From a bacterium (GTDB taxonomy: Bacteria > Babelota > Babeliae > Babelales > RVW-14), in contig CP064957.1 of NCBI GenBank assembly GCA_016699045.1, positions 930,001 through 994,000 of the forward strand: a stretch of 64,000 nucleotides of DNA, read 5' to 3'. Below, one piece after another: positions 35,287-44,517 of this stretch. The notes below the pieces were generated by a model. The model was not told where the DNA came from and did not search any database. It saw nothing but the letters and a program-made list of their open reading frames with translations. Each line of letters begins with the position of its first letter. The stretch's first letter is position 1. The translations under genes were made by a program, and so were the position numbers.

Positions 35287-36099
35287 ATGATGTTGACCGG
35301 AAAAAAAAGACGACTGTCACAAAAAAAATTAGTAGGCCGGATGCTTGTTGGTGCGCTGGTTGGGTTGATGTGCTATGCCGTTATAACCGGACCGGTCTTA
35401 AAATTATGGCGCGGTTTTGATGCGCTTTGCCGGCTTGAATGTGCGCAGATAACGTTTGCATCGGTCTATGCATCAGGTGTTGAAACTGAGTTAACAGCGC
35501 TTATTCAAGATTATGTTGAGCATTCACATGGTTTATTTTTTGATGCTAAACAATTACAACAACGTGTTAAACAGGCGTGTCCCTTGGTGTGCAAGGTACG
35601 TTGTGATCGGCTCAAGCCGCTGAGCGTTGCCGTACATGTGCAGGGTGTTGAGCCGGCTTTGGTAGTTAATGGCACGCACGTTTTAGCACATGATGGTGCG
35701 CTTTACGATCGATCATTATTTGCGTTGTGTGATATCGTGCACTTAAAAAATATTACCGTTGATGATGCTTGGTGTGGAGCTCAAAACGTGAAGCGTGTGT
35801 ATGACTATGCAATGCGTATTCCTCTTGAAACGTGGGATAGTTTTGATGTGGTGTATCACGGGCCGCATGCCATTGAATTTAATGCTAAAGATGAGCTGGG
35901 ATATTTAAAAACGGTACTGACTGATGAACACAAAATTTTGGATAATGATCGGATGGCTTGTATTCAGTATGTTGTAGCTGATGTCGTGCAAAAAAAAAGG
36001 ATTGTGCAAAAGCAGTATCACGTTGCGTGCGATACGCGCTTTGATAAACGTATTTTTGTAAAAATTTTGAGGCGAAAGAATAAAGGGAGGCGAGCATGA
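35287..36099 (+). CDS. ftsQ: Cell-division protein FtsQ/DivIB
   Basis: The product is about 270 residues from the ATG at 35287 (preceded by GAAAGAAG); an in-frame ATG at 35251 would add 12 residues. It has a basic cytoplasmic tail (TGKKRRLSQKK), one transmembrane helix near residues 20-40 and a POTRA-like domain (ECAQITFASVYASGVETELTA, then CPLVCKVRCDRLKPLSVAV with the family VERxxPxTLxIxV pattern). The rest is weakly conserved, as in other FtsQ. FtsQ links early and late division proteins. The identity rests largely on position: its stop overlaps the ftsA start by 4 bp. Confidence 0.8.
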   Translation: MMLTGKKRRLSQKKLVGRMLVGALVGLMCYAVITGPVLKLWRGFDALCRLECAQITFASVYASGVETELTALIQDYVEHSHGLFFDAKQLQQRVKQACPLVCKVRCDRLKPLSVAVHVQGVEPALVVNGTHVLAHDGALYDRSLFALCDIVHLKNITVDDAWCGAQNVKRVYDYAMRIPLETWDSFDVVYHGPHAIEFNAKDELGYLKTVLTDEHKILDNDRMACIQYVVADVVQKKRIVQKQYHVACDTRFDKRIFVKILRRKNKGRRA

Positions 36100-37343
36100 G
36101 CAAGAGTGTTATTGGTCGCTATGTGACTGCTATCGATATCGGAACGACAAAAATTTGTGTGTTGATTGCTGACACTAATGGCCGAGAAGGACTTGAAATT
36201 GTTGGCGTGGGGCAACATCCTTCGCATGGCTTAAAAAAAGGTGTGGTGGTTAATGTTAGCAAAACTGCTGAATCAATTAGAGCTGCGGTGGAACAAGCAC
36301 AAAGTATGGCTGGTGTAACGGTAGAACATGCGACGGTTGGGATTTCGGGTGGGCATATTAAATCGTATAATTCAACGGGCGTGGTGGCCATTAAAGGTCG
36401 CGATGTTTCGCAATATGATATCAATCGTGTTATTGATGCGGCAAAAGCAATTCCTTTGTCGCAAGAGCAAGAAATTTTACACATTCTGCCGCAATATTTT
36501 CGCGTTGATGGGCAAGAATATGTTATCGATTCGTTGGGAATGTATGGCGTGCGATTGGAAGCACAGGTGCATATTATCACGGGTGCTGTAGCATCAGCGC
36601 AAAATATTATTAAGTCTTGCGAGTTAGCAAATATTTCAGTGACAGACATTGTGCTCGAGCAGCTTGCTTCTGCCGAAGCAGTGCTGACGCCAAGCGAACG
36701 AGAAGTTGGTGCTGCTATTATTGATATTGGTGGGGGCACTTCTGATTTTGCTATTTATAAAGATGGTCGCATTCGCCATTCTAAAGTACTGCCAATTGCT
36801 GGTACGCATTTTACCAACGACATTGCCATTGGGCTTGGGGTTCCCTTGCAAGAAGCAGAAATGTTAAAGCGCCGTTTTGGTATTTTAGGGCCAGATAATC
36901 AAGAGCTCAAAGGCTTGGTTGATATAGATCTTGGTTATGAAGGCGGCAAGAAAGCTGTTGATTTACGCTTGAGTGGTGAAATTTTACGCTCTCGCGCTGA
37001 GGAAATTTTTGAGCTTTTTGCTGATGAAATTCTTGAATATCGTTTGAGTAGATTTATGCCTTCTGGCTTGGTGTTAACGGGTGGAGGTAGTTTATTGGCG
37101 GGCATTAAAAATATTGCACAAGATATTATCAAAGGACCGGTGCGCATTGGTTATCCGTTGGCGCATGATGGCTTTCAGGGAGATCTGCCAGATGTTTTGA
37201 AAAGTCCAATTTATGCAACAGCATATGGATTGTTGTTGTATGCAACGGGCGAGCATAGTGCTGGGATGATGCATAACATTAAAGAAGCGCCTTTGTTAAA
37301 AGTTTTTCGAAGAATGAAATCTTGGATTTACGATTTTTTATGA
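36096..37343 (+). CDS. ftsA: Cell-division protein FtsA
   Basis: The 415-residue actin-fold protein has AIDIGTTKICVLIAD near residue 12 (phosphate 1), the 1C subdomain with ATVGISGGHIKSYNS, AAIIDIGGGTSDFAIY near residue 208 (phosphate 2) and GLVLTGGGSLLAGI near 326 (adenosine motif). The C-terminal helix (KVFRRMKSWIYDFL) is an amphipathic membrane anchor. FtsA tethers FtsZ to the membrane. Its ATGA start overlaps ftsQ, and ftsZ follows after 42 bp. Confidence 0.97.
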   Translation: MSKSVIGRYVTAIDIGTTKICVLIADTNGREGLEIVGVGQHPSHGLKKGVVVNVSKTAESIRAAVEQAQSMAGVTVEHATVGISGGHIKSYNSTGVVAIKGRDVSQYDINRVIDAAKAIPLSQEQEILHILPQYFRVDGQEYVIDSLGMYGVRLEAQVHIITGAVASAQNIIKSCELANISVTDIVLEQLASAEAVLTPSEREVGAAIIDIGGGTSDFAIYKDGRIRHSKVLPIAGTHFTNDIAIGLGVPLQEAEMLKRRFGILGPDNQELKGLVDIDLGYEGGKKAVDLRLSGEILRSRAEEIFELFADEILEYRLSRFMPSGLVLTGGGSLLAGIKNIAQDIIKGPVRIGYPLAHDGFQGDLPDVLKSPIYATAYGLLLYATGEHSAGMMHNIKEAPLLKVFRRMKSWIYDFL

Positions 37344-37347
37344 GATC

Positions 37348-37366
37348 ATACCTCGCAGTGAGGTAT
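37348..37366 (+). promoter_or_regulatory. Hairpin between ftsA and ftsZ
   Basis: ATACCTC pairs with GAGGTAT around GCAGT in the 42-bp gap, just before the AAAGGA ribosome site of ftsZ. It has no T tail long enough for a terminator and may tune ftsZ mRNA stability or translation. Confidence 0.45.
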
Positions 37367-37385
37367 AAAAAAGAAAGGATCAACG

Positions 37386-38708
37386 ATGATAGATATTTCT
37401 TTAGAAGAAGAAGTTAAGGTTCACGGCGGCGTGAATCTTAAAATCTTAGGAATCGGGGGAGCTGGGGGTAATGCGGTTAATAGTATGATCAAGAGTAATG
37501 AATTTGATGCGGTGCAATTTTTGGTGGCAAACACCGATGCGCAAGCCTTGGCGCAGTCGCCAGCGCGCGTTAAAATTCAGCTAGGTACCAAGATTACCAA
37601 AGGACTTGGGGCTGGTTCCAATCCGGACATTGGACGGCGATCTGCAGAAGAAGATGTTGAAAATGTTATTAATCAAATAAAAGATGCTGATATTATATTT
37701 TTGACAGCAGGCCTTGGTGGTGGTACTGGGTCAGGTTCTATTCCGGTTATTGCTGGCATTGCCAAAGAACTGGGCATTTTAACAGTAGCAATTGTGACCA
37801 AGCCGTTTATTTTTGAAGGTAAGCGTCGTGCGCGGATTGCGGATGAAGCTGCAGAAACATTACGCAAGGTGGTTGATACCATCATTGTGGTTCCGAATCA
37901 ACGATTACTTGAAGTAGTTGATGAGAAAATTTCTATGTTGGATGCGTTTGCGCTTTCTAATGATATTTTAAAACAAGCAATTAAAGGTATTTCAGATATC
38001 ATTACCAAGTCGGGCCACATTAACGTAGATTTTGCCGATGTCCGTGCGATTATGAAAGATATGGGCATGGCTCTCATGGGCACGGGACGTGCTACTGGTG
38101 TGAACCGTGCTAAAGAAGCAGCGGCAAAAGCTATTAGTTCTCCATTGCTAGAAAACGTGAGTATCAAAGGTGCTCGTGGCGTGCTGATAAATATTACCGG
38201 GAATGTTGATCTTGGTTTGTATGAAATTAATGAAGCAGCGTCGTTGGTATATGATTTGGTGAGCGAAGATGCTAACATTATTCTTGGTTCAGTTATTGAC
38301 CAAAATATGGGCGACGAAATCATGGTTACGGTTATTGCAACTGGCTTTGAAACTAAACAAGAACAAGCAGTTATAAAAGAAGCGCCAGCGCAGAGGATGT
38401 CAGACAATAGATTTGTTGAGCAACGTTTTGCTCATGAGTCTGGTGCGGTTAGTGGTAGTTATGAAAAAACTTATGCTGTCTCGCAATCAACGCCGGCCCG
38501 TGTTGTAACACCAAGCAGAACCGATGAGTCATGCGATTTACAAGATCTTGATACACCAACTTATTTACGTCGCAAGGCTGTTATGCAACAAGAGCAAGAC
38601 CATCATTTTCACGGAGTACCAGCTGCAGCACCGCGCAACGATGCGTATGAGCAGCGGCAGCAAAATGCTACTGAGTGGCATGATGAAGAGTTGCCCCCAA
38701 CATTGTAA
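37386..38708 (+). CDS. ftsZ: Cell-division GTPase FtsZ
   Basis: The 440-residue tubulin homologue has ILGIGGAGGNAVNSM at the N-terminus, the GTP-binding tubulin signature GLGGGTGSGSIPV near residue 108, NQRLLEVVDEKISMLDAF (nucleotide contacts near 175) and the T7-type loop NVDFADVRAIM. A variable linker of about 100 residues follows the core, and near the end DLDTPTYLRRKA matches the conserved peptide often seen in FtsZ tails. FtsZ forms the division ring. A strong terminator lies 15 bp after the stop, so ftsQAZ ends here. Confidence 0.98.
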   Translation: MIDISLEEEVKVHGGVNLKILGIGGAGGNAVNSMIKSNEFDAVQFLVANTDAQALAQSPARVKIQLGTKITKGLGAGSNPDIGRRSAEEDVENVINQIKDADIIFLTAGLGGGTGSGSIPVIAGIAKELGILTVAIVTKPFIFEGKRRARIADEAAETLRKVVDTIIVVPNQRLLEVVDEKISMLDAFALSNDILKQAIKGISDIITKSGHINVDFADVRAIMKDMGMALMGTGRATGVNRAKEAAAKAISSPLLENVSIKGARGVLINITGNVDLGLYEINEAASLVYDLVSEDANIILGSVIDQNMGDEIMVTVIATGFETKQEQAVIKEAPAQRMSDNRFVEQRFAHESGAVSGSYEKTYAVSQSTPARVVTPSRTDESCDLQDLDTPTYLRRKAVMQQEQDHHFHGVPAAAPRNDAYEQRQQNATEWHDEELPPTL

Positions 38709-38723
38709 CGTTCTGATTAAATT

Positions 38724-38760
38724 AAAAAAAGGGCAGGTTGAGCAAACCTGCCCTTTTTTT
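38724..38760 (+). terminator. Rho-independent terminator of the ftsQAZ unit
   Basis: GGGCAGGTT pairs with AACCTGCCC around GAGCA, with an A-run before and TTTTTTT after. Confidence 0.9.
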
Positions 38761-38803
38761 GTAAAAAATTCCTGGGCAAAAATAAAACAAGCGAAGGATA
38801 GCC

Positions 38804-39442
38804 ATGAAATTCATAATAGTTTTTTTGTTAGGCGCAGGCTTTAGTTTTAGTTTGTATGGTGCTGGAAAACAGTTTATTTGTGGAGCTCGGGATCAATCAA
38901 GTCAGATTTGTCATCTTGCATCAGAAGTTCATTATAAGGATTTGGTAGACGATTTTTTGGTAGGAGCTCGAGATCAATTTCTTGATTTAGATTGTGGTCA
39001 TTGCGTGTGTAAAGCTTGTGTCATTGGGAATACTTTACGGTTTGATGATGAAAGCTGTTTTATGTGCAAAGAACTATTGAGCTCTGACGATTTGCGTCAA
39101 CTTGGTTCATATAGTCAAAGTTTTAGGCAATGTGGGACTTTCCACATGATTTCTTTCCCTTCTTATCCGGAATTTGAATGTCAAAGATTGCCTGAGTGTA
39201 ATGGTGTTCCGTATCAGACTATAAATCTTGAGTGTGGTTGTCTGGTTTGTCGCGGCTGTTTATTGATAAGTATGATTAAGCCGGGTAGTCTTTTTCATTG
39301 TTTTGTTTGTTCAAAAAAATTGAGCAATAACGATTTGAGAGACTTAAAAGAAGATTCTTCATTTGTTCACGTTGCCTGTTTGCGCAGCGGTTGTAGTCCA
39401 TTAAGAATTTCTGGGCCGTTGACAACGTGCAAACAATGCTGA
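38804..39442 (+). CDS. Secreted protein with two RING-like zinc-finger repeats
   Basis: The 212-residue protein has a signal peptide (MKFIIVFLLGAGFSFSLYGAG). Two similar Cys-rich units follow. Unit 1 reads LDCGHCVCKACV near residue 65, then CFMCKELLSSDDLRQL: the spacing C-x-H-x2-C-x2-C ... C-x2-C is that of RING/U-box-like fingers. Unit 2 has LECGCLVCRGCL near residue 145, then CFVCSKKLSNNDLRDL, with Cys replacing His. A last pair (CxxC) sits at the C-terminus. RING domains are typical of eukaryotic ubiquitin ligases; a secreted bacterial one could act in a host cell, but the ligase role is an inference. It is flanked by terminators, so it is a single-gene unit. Confidence 0.7.
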   Translation: MKFIIVFLLGAGFSFSLYGAGKQFICGARDQSSQICHLASEVHYKDLVDDFLVGARDQFLDLDCGHCVCKACVIGNTLRFDDESCFMCKELLSSDDLRQLGSYSQSFRQCGTFHMISFPSYPEFECQRLPECNGVPYQTINLECGCLVCRGCLLISMIKPGSLFHCFVCSKKLSNNDLRDLKEDSSFVHVACLRSGCSPLRISGPLTTCKQC

Positions 39443-39446
39443 TAAC

Positions 39447-39479
39447 AAAAAAGGAGTGGAAATTTTCCACTCCTTTTTT
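39447..39479. terminator. Terminator between the RING-like gene and the convergent exported-protein gene
   Basis: AAAAGGAGTGGAAA and TTTTCCACTCCTTTTTT form a near-perfect stem with A's and T's on the two sides, so it may act for both directions. Confidence 0.85.
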
Positions 39480-39501
39480 GTTATCGAAAAATTTCGAAAT
39501 A

Positions 39502-40272
39502 TTATTTTCTTGCAGGAGATTTGATTTCTACTTTTTCTAAACTTGCTGCAAGTTCTTCTGTTGTTAAGAGATCAAGATCTCTAAAGCTATCATCGTCGGT
39601 TGAGCGAATGATTGCTTCACCACAAAGTTCCCAAGCGATATTAGCGCCAAATTTTTTCAAGAATGGGGTTAAATATTGATCAAAAGTTTTATCTGAATCA
39701 TTGGTAAGTCCGCTTGCGGCGTCGGCGTGTGTATAGCCAACGTGAAGGTAATTGCGAGCTTTTGAAGAGCTGCCTTCAATTAAGCTTGCGATAAGTGCGA
39801 GAGTAAATGCGCGGGTAAGGCGGCGAAGAGGACGTTGGTTATTTTCGGGAAGATTTTTGCCGATTGTTGCACAAGCAAAATCATTAGCAAGTTGTTGAAT
39901 GATAGCAAAGGTTACATCAAGACCAACGCGTTTGCCAAGATCTTTGTCCCAACCTTGAAGTGCGCCTTTCCCTTGTCCTGGGTTGCGACCATTTTTTGCC
40001 AAATTAAAGGCAGCAAAAACACGATTAATTTTTGCCATCAATTCATCAGTTTCTAATGCAGCGCCCAAAAGGCGACACATACCAACGCTGATATTTTCAA
40101 TCACTTCAGTTTCTTTGACACGGTCGCCTGAAAGAGCTTCTGAGAGTTCACCTGGTGTTGCGGCAATTGCTGAGATTCTGTGCATTTTGTGCAAGTCGTT
40201 GCGTGAGAAACCATGCAAACCAGTGATAGAAATTGAAAAAAGGGCAATGACTGATAGTGCTTTGAGTTTCAT
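39502..40272 (-). CDS. Exported protein of unknown function
   Basis: The 256-residue protein has a signal peptide (MKLKALSVIALFSISITGLHG). The mature part is mostly helical, with SEALSGDRVKETEVIENISVG and a Gly-rich turn NGRNPGQGKGALQGWD near residue 97. No domain is recognised. The last 30 residues (LDLLTTEELAASLEKVEIK) are helical. It lies alone between a terminator and the divergent pheT gene. Confidence 0.7.
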   Translation of the reverse strand: MKLKALSVIALFSISITGLHGFSRNDLHKMHRISAIAATPGELSEALSGDRVKETEVIENISVGMCRLLGAALETDELMAKINRVFAAFNLAKNGRNPGQGKGALQGWDKDLGKRVGLDVTFAIIQQLANDFACATIGKNLPENNQRPLRRLTRAFTLALIASLIEGSSSKARNYLHVGYTHADAASGLTNDSDKTFDQYLTPFLKKFGANIAWELCGEAIIRSTDDDSFRDLDLLTTEELAASLEKVEIKSPARK

Positions 40273-40527
40273 GTACTATTCCTTTCTCTGCGGAAAATAA
40301 CGATAACTTTTGCGTTACAACGTATGCTCATGAGACTGCAAGTAGGTATAGCGTATCTTTGCTAGAATAGTCAACAAATTTTTTTGTGAATCTTGAGAGG
40401 CTCTTGAAGAAAAAATATTTTTCCTTGTAAAATTTTTTAGAAAATTGACGATTGCTTCAATATCAGGCATCTTTGAATGATTCGAATGGGCTAATGCGAC
40501 AAGTTTTTAATCAAGTGGTGTTTTGTT

Positions 40528-42897
40528 ATGAAGTTATCTGTTGCCTGGATTTTTGATCATATAGATACCGATTGGCGTACGTGCGATATTAATGAGCTCG
40601 TAACTAAATTTAATCAAATGACAGCAGAAATCGAAAGTTTTCATAGTATTTCTTTTTCTATGGATAATTTTTTTCTGGGCCAACAAAAAGAACTTGGTAG
40701 CGGTACTATCGTGATTCCGGAGCTTGGTAAAGAAGTTTCGATTTCAAAACGAACTAATCCTACTGACTTATTGCTTGCAAATGGCGCGAATAGTTCGTTT
40801 TTAGTAAAAAAAGTTAACGACCGTTTTGAATGGGCTACTTTGGCAGATTTTGGTGTAGAAAAAGATGGCTTGGTGCCAGCACTTGCTGCTAATGAAAAGG
40901 ACTTGGCGGGCGGTTGGCGGGCCAAGTTTGAGTGCGACGATGTTATTTTGGATATTGATAACAAGTCAATTACTCATCGCCCAGATATGTGGGGACATCG
41001 CGGTTTTGCTCGTGAAATTGCTGCTCTGCTGAATTTGCCATTATTGCCGGCTGATAACTTTTTAAAAACAATACCGGTTCAGCAAGCTCAAACAGCAATG
41101 CAGGCTGATGCTGCAAATCCCATTGCGCTTGAAAATAAAATTCCTAAACTTTGTTCAAAATTTAATGGTTTGTATATCGACGATGTTGATAACCGCCCGT
41201 CTGATATTTTTATGGTCAGTCGCTTAATGAAGGTTGATGCACGGCCTATTAATGCCTTGGTTGATTTAACTAACTATGTCATGTTGGACTGGTCTCAGCC
41301 GGTGCATGCGTATGATGCCAATAAAATTGCTGACAGGAAAGTAGTGATCAGAATGGCCACGCCGGGCGAAAAGCTTTTGTTGCTTGATGGCAATGAGCTT
41401 GCGTTAACAGAGCAGGACATGGTTATTGCCGATGGCAAAAAGCCGATGTGTTTGGCCGGCGTTAAAGGTGGCATGAATGAATCAGTTGATGCGCAGACAA
41501 CGGCTCTATTTTTTGAAGCAGCAAATTTTGATGCGACGATGGTGCGGCAGGCTGCAATGCGTCATAAAACACGCACCGATTCTTCTGCACGTTTTGAAAA
41601 GACGCTTGATTCAAATCAGGCGGTTCAAGCCGTTTATCGCTTTCTTGCTCTGGCCGAACAAATAAATTTGAAACTTAAGCCTGCCGCTAATGTGATAGCG
41701 GTTGGTGCAGCGGCGCCGCTCCTTCATCTTGAATTAACGCACAGTTTTATTGAAAAACGTTTGGGTATTACCATTTCGTCAAACGATGTTGTTGATCTTT
41801 TGACGCGTATTGAGTTTGTTGTAGTAGCAACAAAAACTGACGATGATGTTACTTACCGGATTGATGTGCCATCATTTCGTTCAAGTAAAGATATAAAAAT
41901 TAAAGAAGATATTGTTGAAGAAGTTGCCCGGTTGTACGGCTTTAACAAAATCAGTTTGCAGTTGCCGCGCATTTTTAGGCGCCCATTTAGTTTGGCTCCT
42001 ATTTTGCGTCGTCGTGCCATAAAAAATTATTTGGCACAAGCGGCCGCTATGGTGGAGCAGCAAAATTATTCATTTTTTGATGAGCAATTTCTTGTTTCGT
42101 TGGGCTTGCAAGAGCAGCAAACAATAACGTTACTGAATCCTGTTTCAGAAAATTATTGCCGTTTGGTTACTTCGTTGGTGCCGGGCTTGCTCAAAAACAT
42201 GCAAGCAAATTTTGTGCATCGCGATACTATTAACTTTTTTGAAGTTGGGCGCATTTGGGGAAAAAAAGATAACAATACTTTTGAAAAAATAAGTATTGCG
42301 GGTCTCTTCTTCCATCGACGCCTGGCCGTTGATTTTTATGAATGCAAACATCATATTGAACAAATGCTGGTAACGTTGGGCTTTAATCTTTCGGATCTGC
42401 AATGGAAACAAATGGATGCACCCGCATTGGCGTGGTACAAGCCGTATCAGTCTGCTGAGTTGATGTACCAAGGTCAGAGCATTGGCAGGGCGGGAAAAAT
42501 CAACCCAGTATTTATGCATAAACTTGATGTCTTGCCAGAAAGTGACGCGTTTGTTTTTGAAATAGATGGTGACTTTTTGTTGTATGCGCCTGTTGAAGTA
42601 AAGCAGTATGCTGCTGTATCACGCTTTCAAGAAACGTTTATTGATATGAGTTTAATGGTGCCGTTAACGCTTGAAACTCAGCAGATACAAACATCGTTGC
42701 GTAATGCATCAACACTAGTAACATCGGTACAGCTTATCGATTTCTTTGAAAAAGAAGAATGGGGCGATGTGCGTTCATTGACTTTTAGATTGTGGCTGAG
42801 TGATCAAGAAAAAACAATTGAAAAAGTGGTTGTTGATCAAGTTTGGCAGGCAGCAATAGCTATTATTGAAAAGCTGGGCGCAAAAATTCGTTCATAA
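40528..42897 (+). CDS. pheT: Phenylalanyl-tRNA synthetase beta subunit
   Basis: The 789-residue subunit charges tRNA-Phe with PheS. In order it shows the N-terminal B1 region (MKLSVAWIFDHI), the tRNA-binding OB-like part, the B3/B4 editing domain (NKSITHRPDMWGHRGFAREIA, then PINALVDLTNYVMLDWSQPVHAYD), the B5 domain with a core like LARLYGFNKI, and a C-terminal ferredoxin-fold anticodon-binding domain (AAVSRFQETFIDMSLMVP). Length is typical (about 800). PheS is not next to it in this window, which is unusual but not rare. It starts a likely operon with lspA, pgpA and comF. Confidence 0.97.
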   Translation: MKLSVAWIFDHIDTDWRTCDINELVTKFNQMTAEIESFHSISFSMDNFFLGQQKELGSGTIVIPELGKEVSISKRTNPTDLLLANGANSSFLVKKVNDRFEWATLADFGVEKDGLVPALAANEKDLAGGWRAKFECDDVILDIDNKSITHRPDMWGHRGFAREIAALLNLPLLPADNFLKTIPVQQAQTAMQADAANPIALENKIPKLCSKFNGLYIDDVDNRPSDIFMVSRLMKVDARPINALVDLTNYVMLDWSQPVHAYDANKIADRKVVIRMATPGEKLLLLDGNELALTEQDMVIADGKKPMCLAGVKGGMNESVDAQTTALFFEAANFDATMVRQAAMRHKTRTDSSARFEKTLDSNQAVQAVYRFLALAEQINLKLKPAANVIAVGAAAPLLHLELTHSFIEKRLGITISSNDVVDLLTRIEFVVVATKTDDDVTYRIDVPSFRSSKDIKIKEDIVEEVARLYGFNKISLQLPRIFRRPFSLAPILRRRAIKNYLAQAAAMVEQQNYSFFDEQFLVSLGLQEQQTITLLNPVSENYCRLVTSLVPGLLKNMQANFVHRDTINFFEVGRIWGKKDNNTFEKISIAGLFFHRRLAVDFYECKHHIEQMLVTLGFNLSDLQWKQMDAPALAWYKPYQSAELMYQGQSIGRAGKINPVFMHKLDVLPESDAFVFEIDGDFLLYAPVEVKQYAAVSRFQETFIDMSLMVPLTLETQQIQTSLRNASTLVTSVQLIDFFEKEEWGDVRSLTFRLWLSDQEKTIEKVVVDQVWQAAIAIIEKLGAKIRS

Positions 42898-42909
42898 AAA
42901 AAGGGGCAC

Positions 42910-43380
42910 GTGGTGATTAAGCGAATAATGTTATTTGTATCTTCGTGTGCCGTTTTGATTGGCCTTGACCAACTTTCAAAGTGGTGGGCACTGGTAAACC
43001 TTATGGATAGCGATAAAGTGTTGACTCATAATCTTACGCTTTCGTTTGCATGGAACCGAGGTATTAGTTGGAGTTTTTTTAGTGAAACATCAGCAACAGG
43101 CTATATCATTTTAAGTGGGTTTATTGCGGCGGTTATTGTGATTTTTGGGACGTACACAATTATTCGTTTTTTTAATCATCATAAAAGCTTGTCAGAAATA
43201 ATGGTACTTTCTGGTGCCATTTCCAATTTCATTGATCGGTTGGTGCATGGTGCGGTTATTGATTTTATTGATGTGCATTATGCTGCATGGCATTGGCCGA
43301 CCTTTAATATAGCAGATTCGTTTGTTGTTGTGGGTGTTTGTGGCATTTTAATGAAACATTTTTTTTATGAAGATAATTGA
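42910..43380 (+). CDS. lspA: Lipoprotein signal peptidase (signal peptidase II)
   Basis: The 156-residue membrane enzyme cuts signal peptides of lipoproteins at the lipobox Cys. Four hydrophobic helices are visible. The catalytic aspartates lie in the NFIDRLVHG motif near residue 102 and the FNIADSFVV motif near 130, the classical positions. The start is GTG (42910 or 42913) after AAGGGG. It begins 12 bp after pheT and overlaps the next gene by 14 bp. The lipobox protein at 27.3 kb is a likely substrate. Confidence 0.93.
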   Translation: MVIKRIMLFVSSCAVLIGLDQLSKWWALVNLMDSDKVLTHNLTLSFAWNRGISWSFFSETSATGYIILSGFIAAVIVIFGTYTIIRFFNHHKSLSEIMVLSGAISNFIDRLVHGAVIDFIDVHYAAWHWPTFNIADSFVVVGVCGILMKHFFYEDN

Positions 43381-43855
43381 AAAATTTAAAGAGATTTGTT
43401 TTCTTGCAGCAACCTTTGGCGTTGTTGGTAACTGGCGCTTTGGATATATGGTTGCCAGCCTAGCAACCATACCTTTTTTATATTTTTTGCGTTCATTGTA
43501 TTGGCTTGATCAGCAAGTTTTTTTCTATTTTTTGATGGCGCTTTTTACTGCGGTTATGATCATCATTCATACCGCCTTGCAATATCCAACAGACAAAGAG
43601 CCGTCATGTATTGTGCTTGATCGTGCGCTTGGCTTTACGATTGCTTTTTTTGGTACGCCACTTAATTTAAAATTTTTGATCGTTGGATTTATTCTTTTTC
43701 ATGCATCAAATTTTTTGCAGCCAATTGTGTGGTATCAAGTTGTTCATAAACAGTTAGAGCGCCTTCCTGGCTTTTTGGGTATTGTTGCGAGCGATATCTT
43801 GGCTGGCGTGAGTGTTAATTTATTTTTCCGCTTTATTTTGTGGATGTCACACTAA
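43367..43855 (+). CDS. pgpA: Phosphatidylglycerophosphatase A-like membrane protein
   Basis: The 162-residue protein has several membrane segments and follows the PgpA pattern: a start like AATFGVVGNWRFGYMVASL (in place of GxxPxaPGTxGS), then DKEPSCIVLDRALGF near residue 75 where the family has DPxxIVxDExxG, FHASNFLQP (in place of FRxFDixKP), and PGFLGIVASDILAGV near 140 for the GIMxDDxxAG motif. PgpA dephosphorylates phosphatidylglycerophosphate to phosphatidylglycerol. Some motif residues, notably the Glu after LD and the second Asp of DD, are not kept, so activity is uncertain. It overlaps lspA by 14 bp and comF by 16 bp. Confidence 0.65.
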   Translation: MKIIEKFKEICFLAATFGVVGNWRFGYMVASLATIPFLYFLRSLYWLDQQVFFYFLMALFTAVMIIIHTALQYPTDKEPSCIVLDRALGFTIAFFGTPLNLKFLIVGFILFHASNFLQPIVWYQVVHKQLERLPGFLGIVASDILAGVSVNLFFRFILWMSH

Positions 43856-44517
43856 CGATCATGTTGGACGAACTACTTTCATTTTTTTATCCTGCTGCCT
43901 GTTTTTCGTGTGGCACGATCATGCCGCCGCGTGCGGTGGTGTGTTGCCAGGCGTGCGAGTCGGTTATTAAGCCGGTGGTTTCTTTGCCGCTGGCTTTAAC
44001 AAAAAAACACACGATGAATGTGGCTGCTGGGTGTGCGTATCTCGATCCGGTAAAAAAATTAGTTGTACGCAAATTTAGTCAAGACATGCGCGCGAGCCGT
44101 CAATTGGCGGCTATCATGATTGCTGCTATTCCTAAAAATTATTTTGAAGCAGACTATCTAATTCCCATACCTTTGCATTGGACACGCTACGCGCGCCGTG
44201 GTTTTAACCAATCGTTGGTTATTGCGCGTATGCTGGGCAAGCATTACAATATTCCCGTGCTGAATGTTTTGTCGCGTCACAAGCGTACCGCTTTTCAATC
44301 AACATTAACGCATGATCTTCGTCATGAGAATGTGATTGATGCGTTTAAGTTGAGAACATTTTTTGGCTTGCGTTGCTTTGAACATTTACGCGGTAAGCGC
44401 TTAGTGCTGGTTGATGATTTATGTACAACGGGCTCAACGTTGGTTAGCGCTGCCAAGGTGCTGCATGCTCTCAAACCTGAAGGCATTAACGCTGTAGTGG
44501 CGTGTCGGGCTCTTTAG
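43840..44517 (+). CDS. comF: ComF-family phosphoribosyltransferase-like protein
   Basis: The 225-residue protein has an N-terminal zinc-ribbon-like part (FYPAACFSCGTIM and VVCCQACESVIKP) and a C-terminal phosphoribosyltransferase domain with PIPLHWTRYARRGFNQSLVIA near residue 110, RTAFQSTLTHDLRHENV, and the PRPP motif VLVDDLCTTGSTL near 190. ComF proteins are used in DNA uptake in naturally competent bacteria. The start may be the ATG at 43861 (MLDELL). The window also holds a ComEC-like gene at 50.3 kb. Its 3' end overlaps the convergent lptC-like gene by 32 bp. Confidence 0.9.
   Translation: MDVTLTIMLDELLSFFYPAACFSCGTIMPPRAVVCCQACESVIKPVVSLPLALTKKHTMNVAAGCAYLDPVKKLVVRKFSQDMRASRQLAAIMIAAIPKNYFEADYLIPIPLHWTRYARRGFNQSLVIARMLGKHYNIPVLNVLSRHKRTAFQSTLTHDLRHENVIDAFKLRTFFGLRCFEHLRGKRLVLVDDLCTTGSTLVSAAKVLHALKPEGINAVVACRAL

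Noticed and set aside
36119..36739. 206-codon minus-strand frame inside ftsA
   Set aside because: It lies wholly within a certain ftsA gene and its Ser/Cys/Thr-rich translation is typical of an antisense shadow.
37898..38407. 169-codon minus-strand frame inside ftsZ
   Set aside because: Shadow of ftsZ; no ribosome site and Ser/Ile-rich composition.
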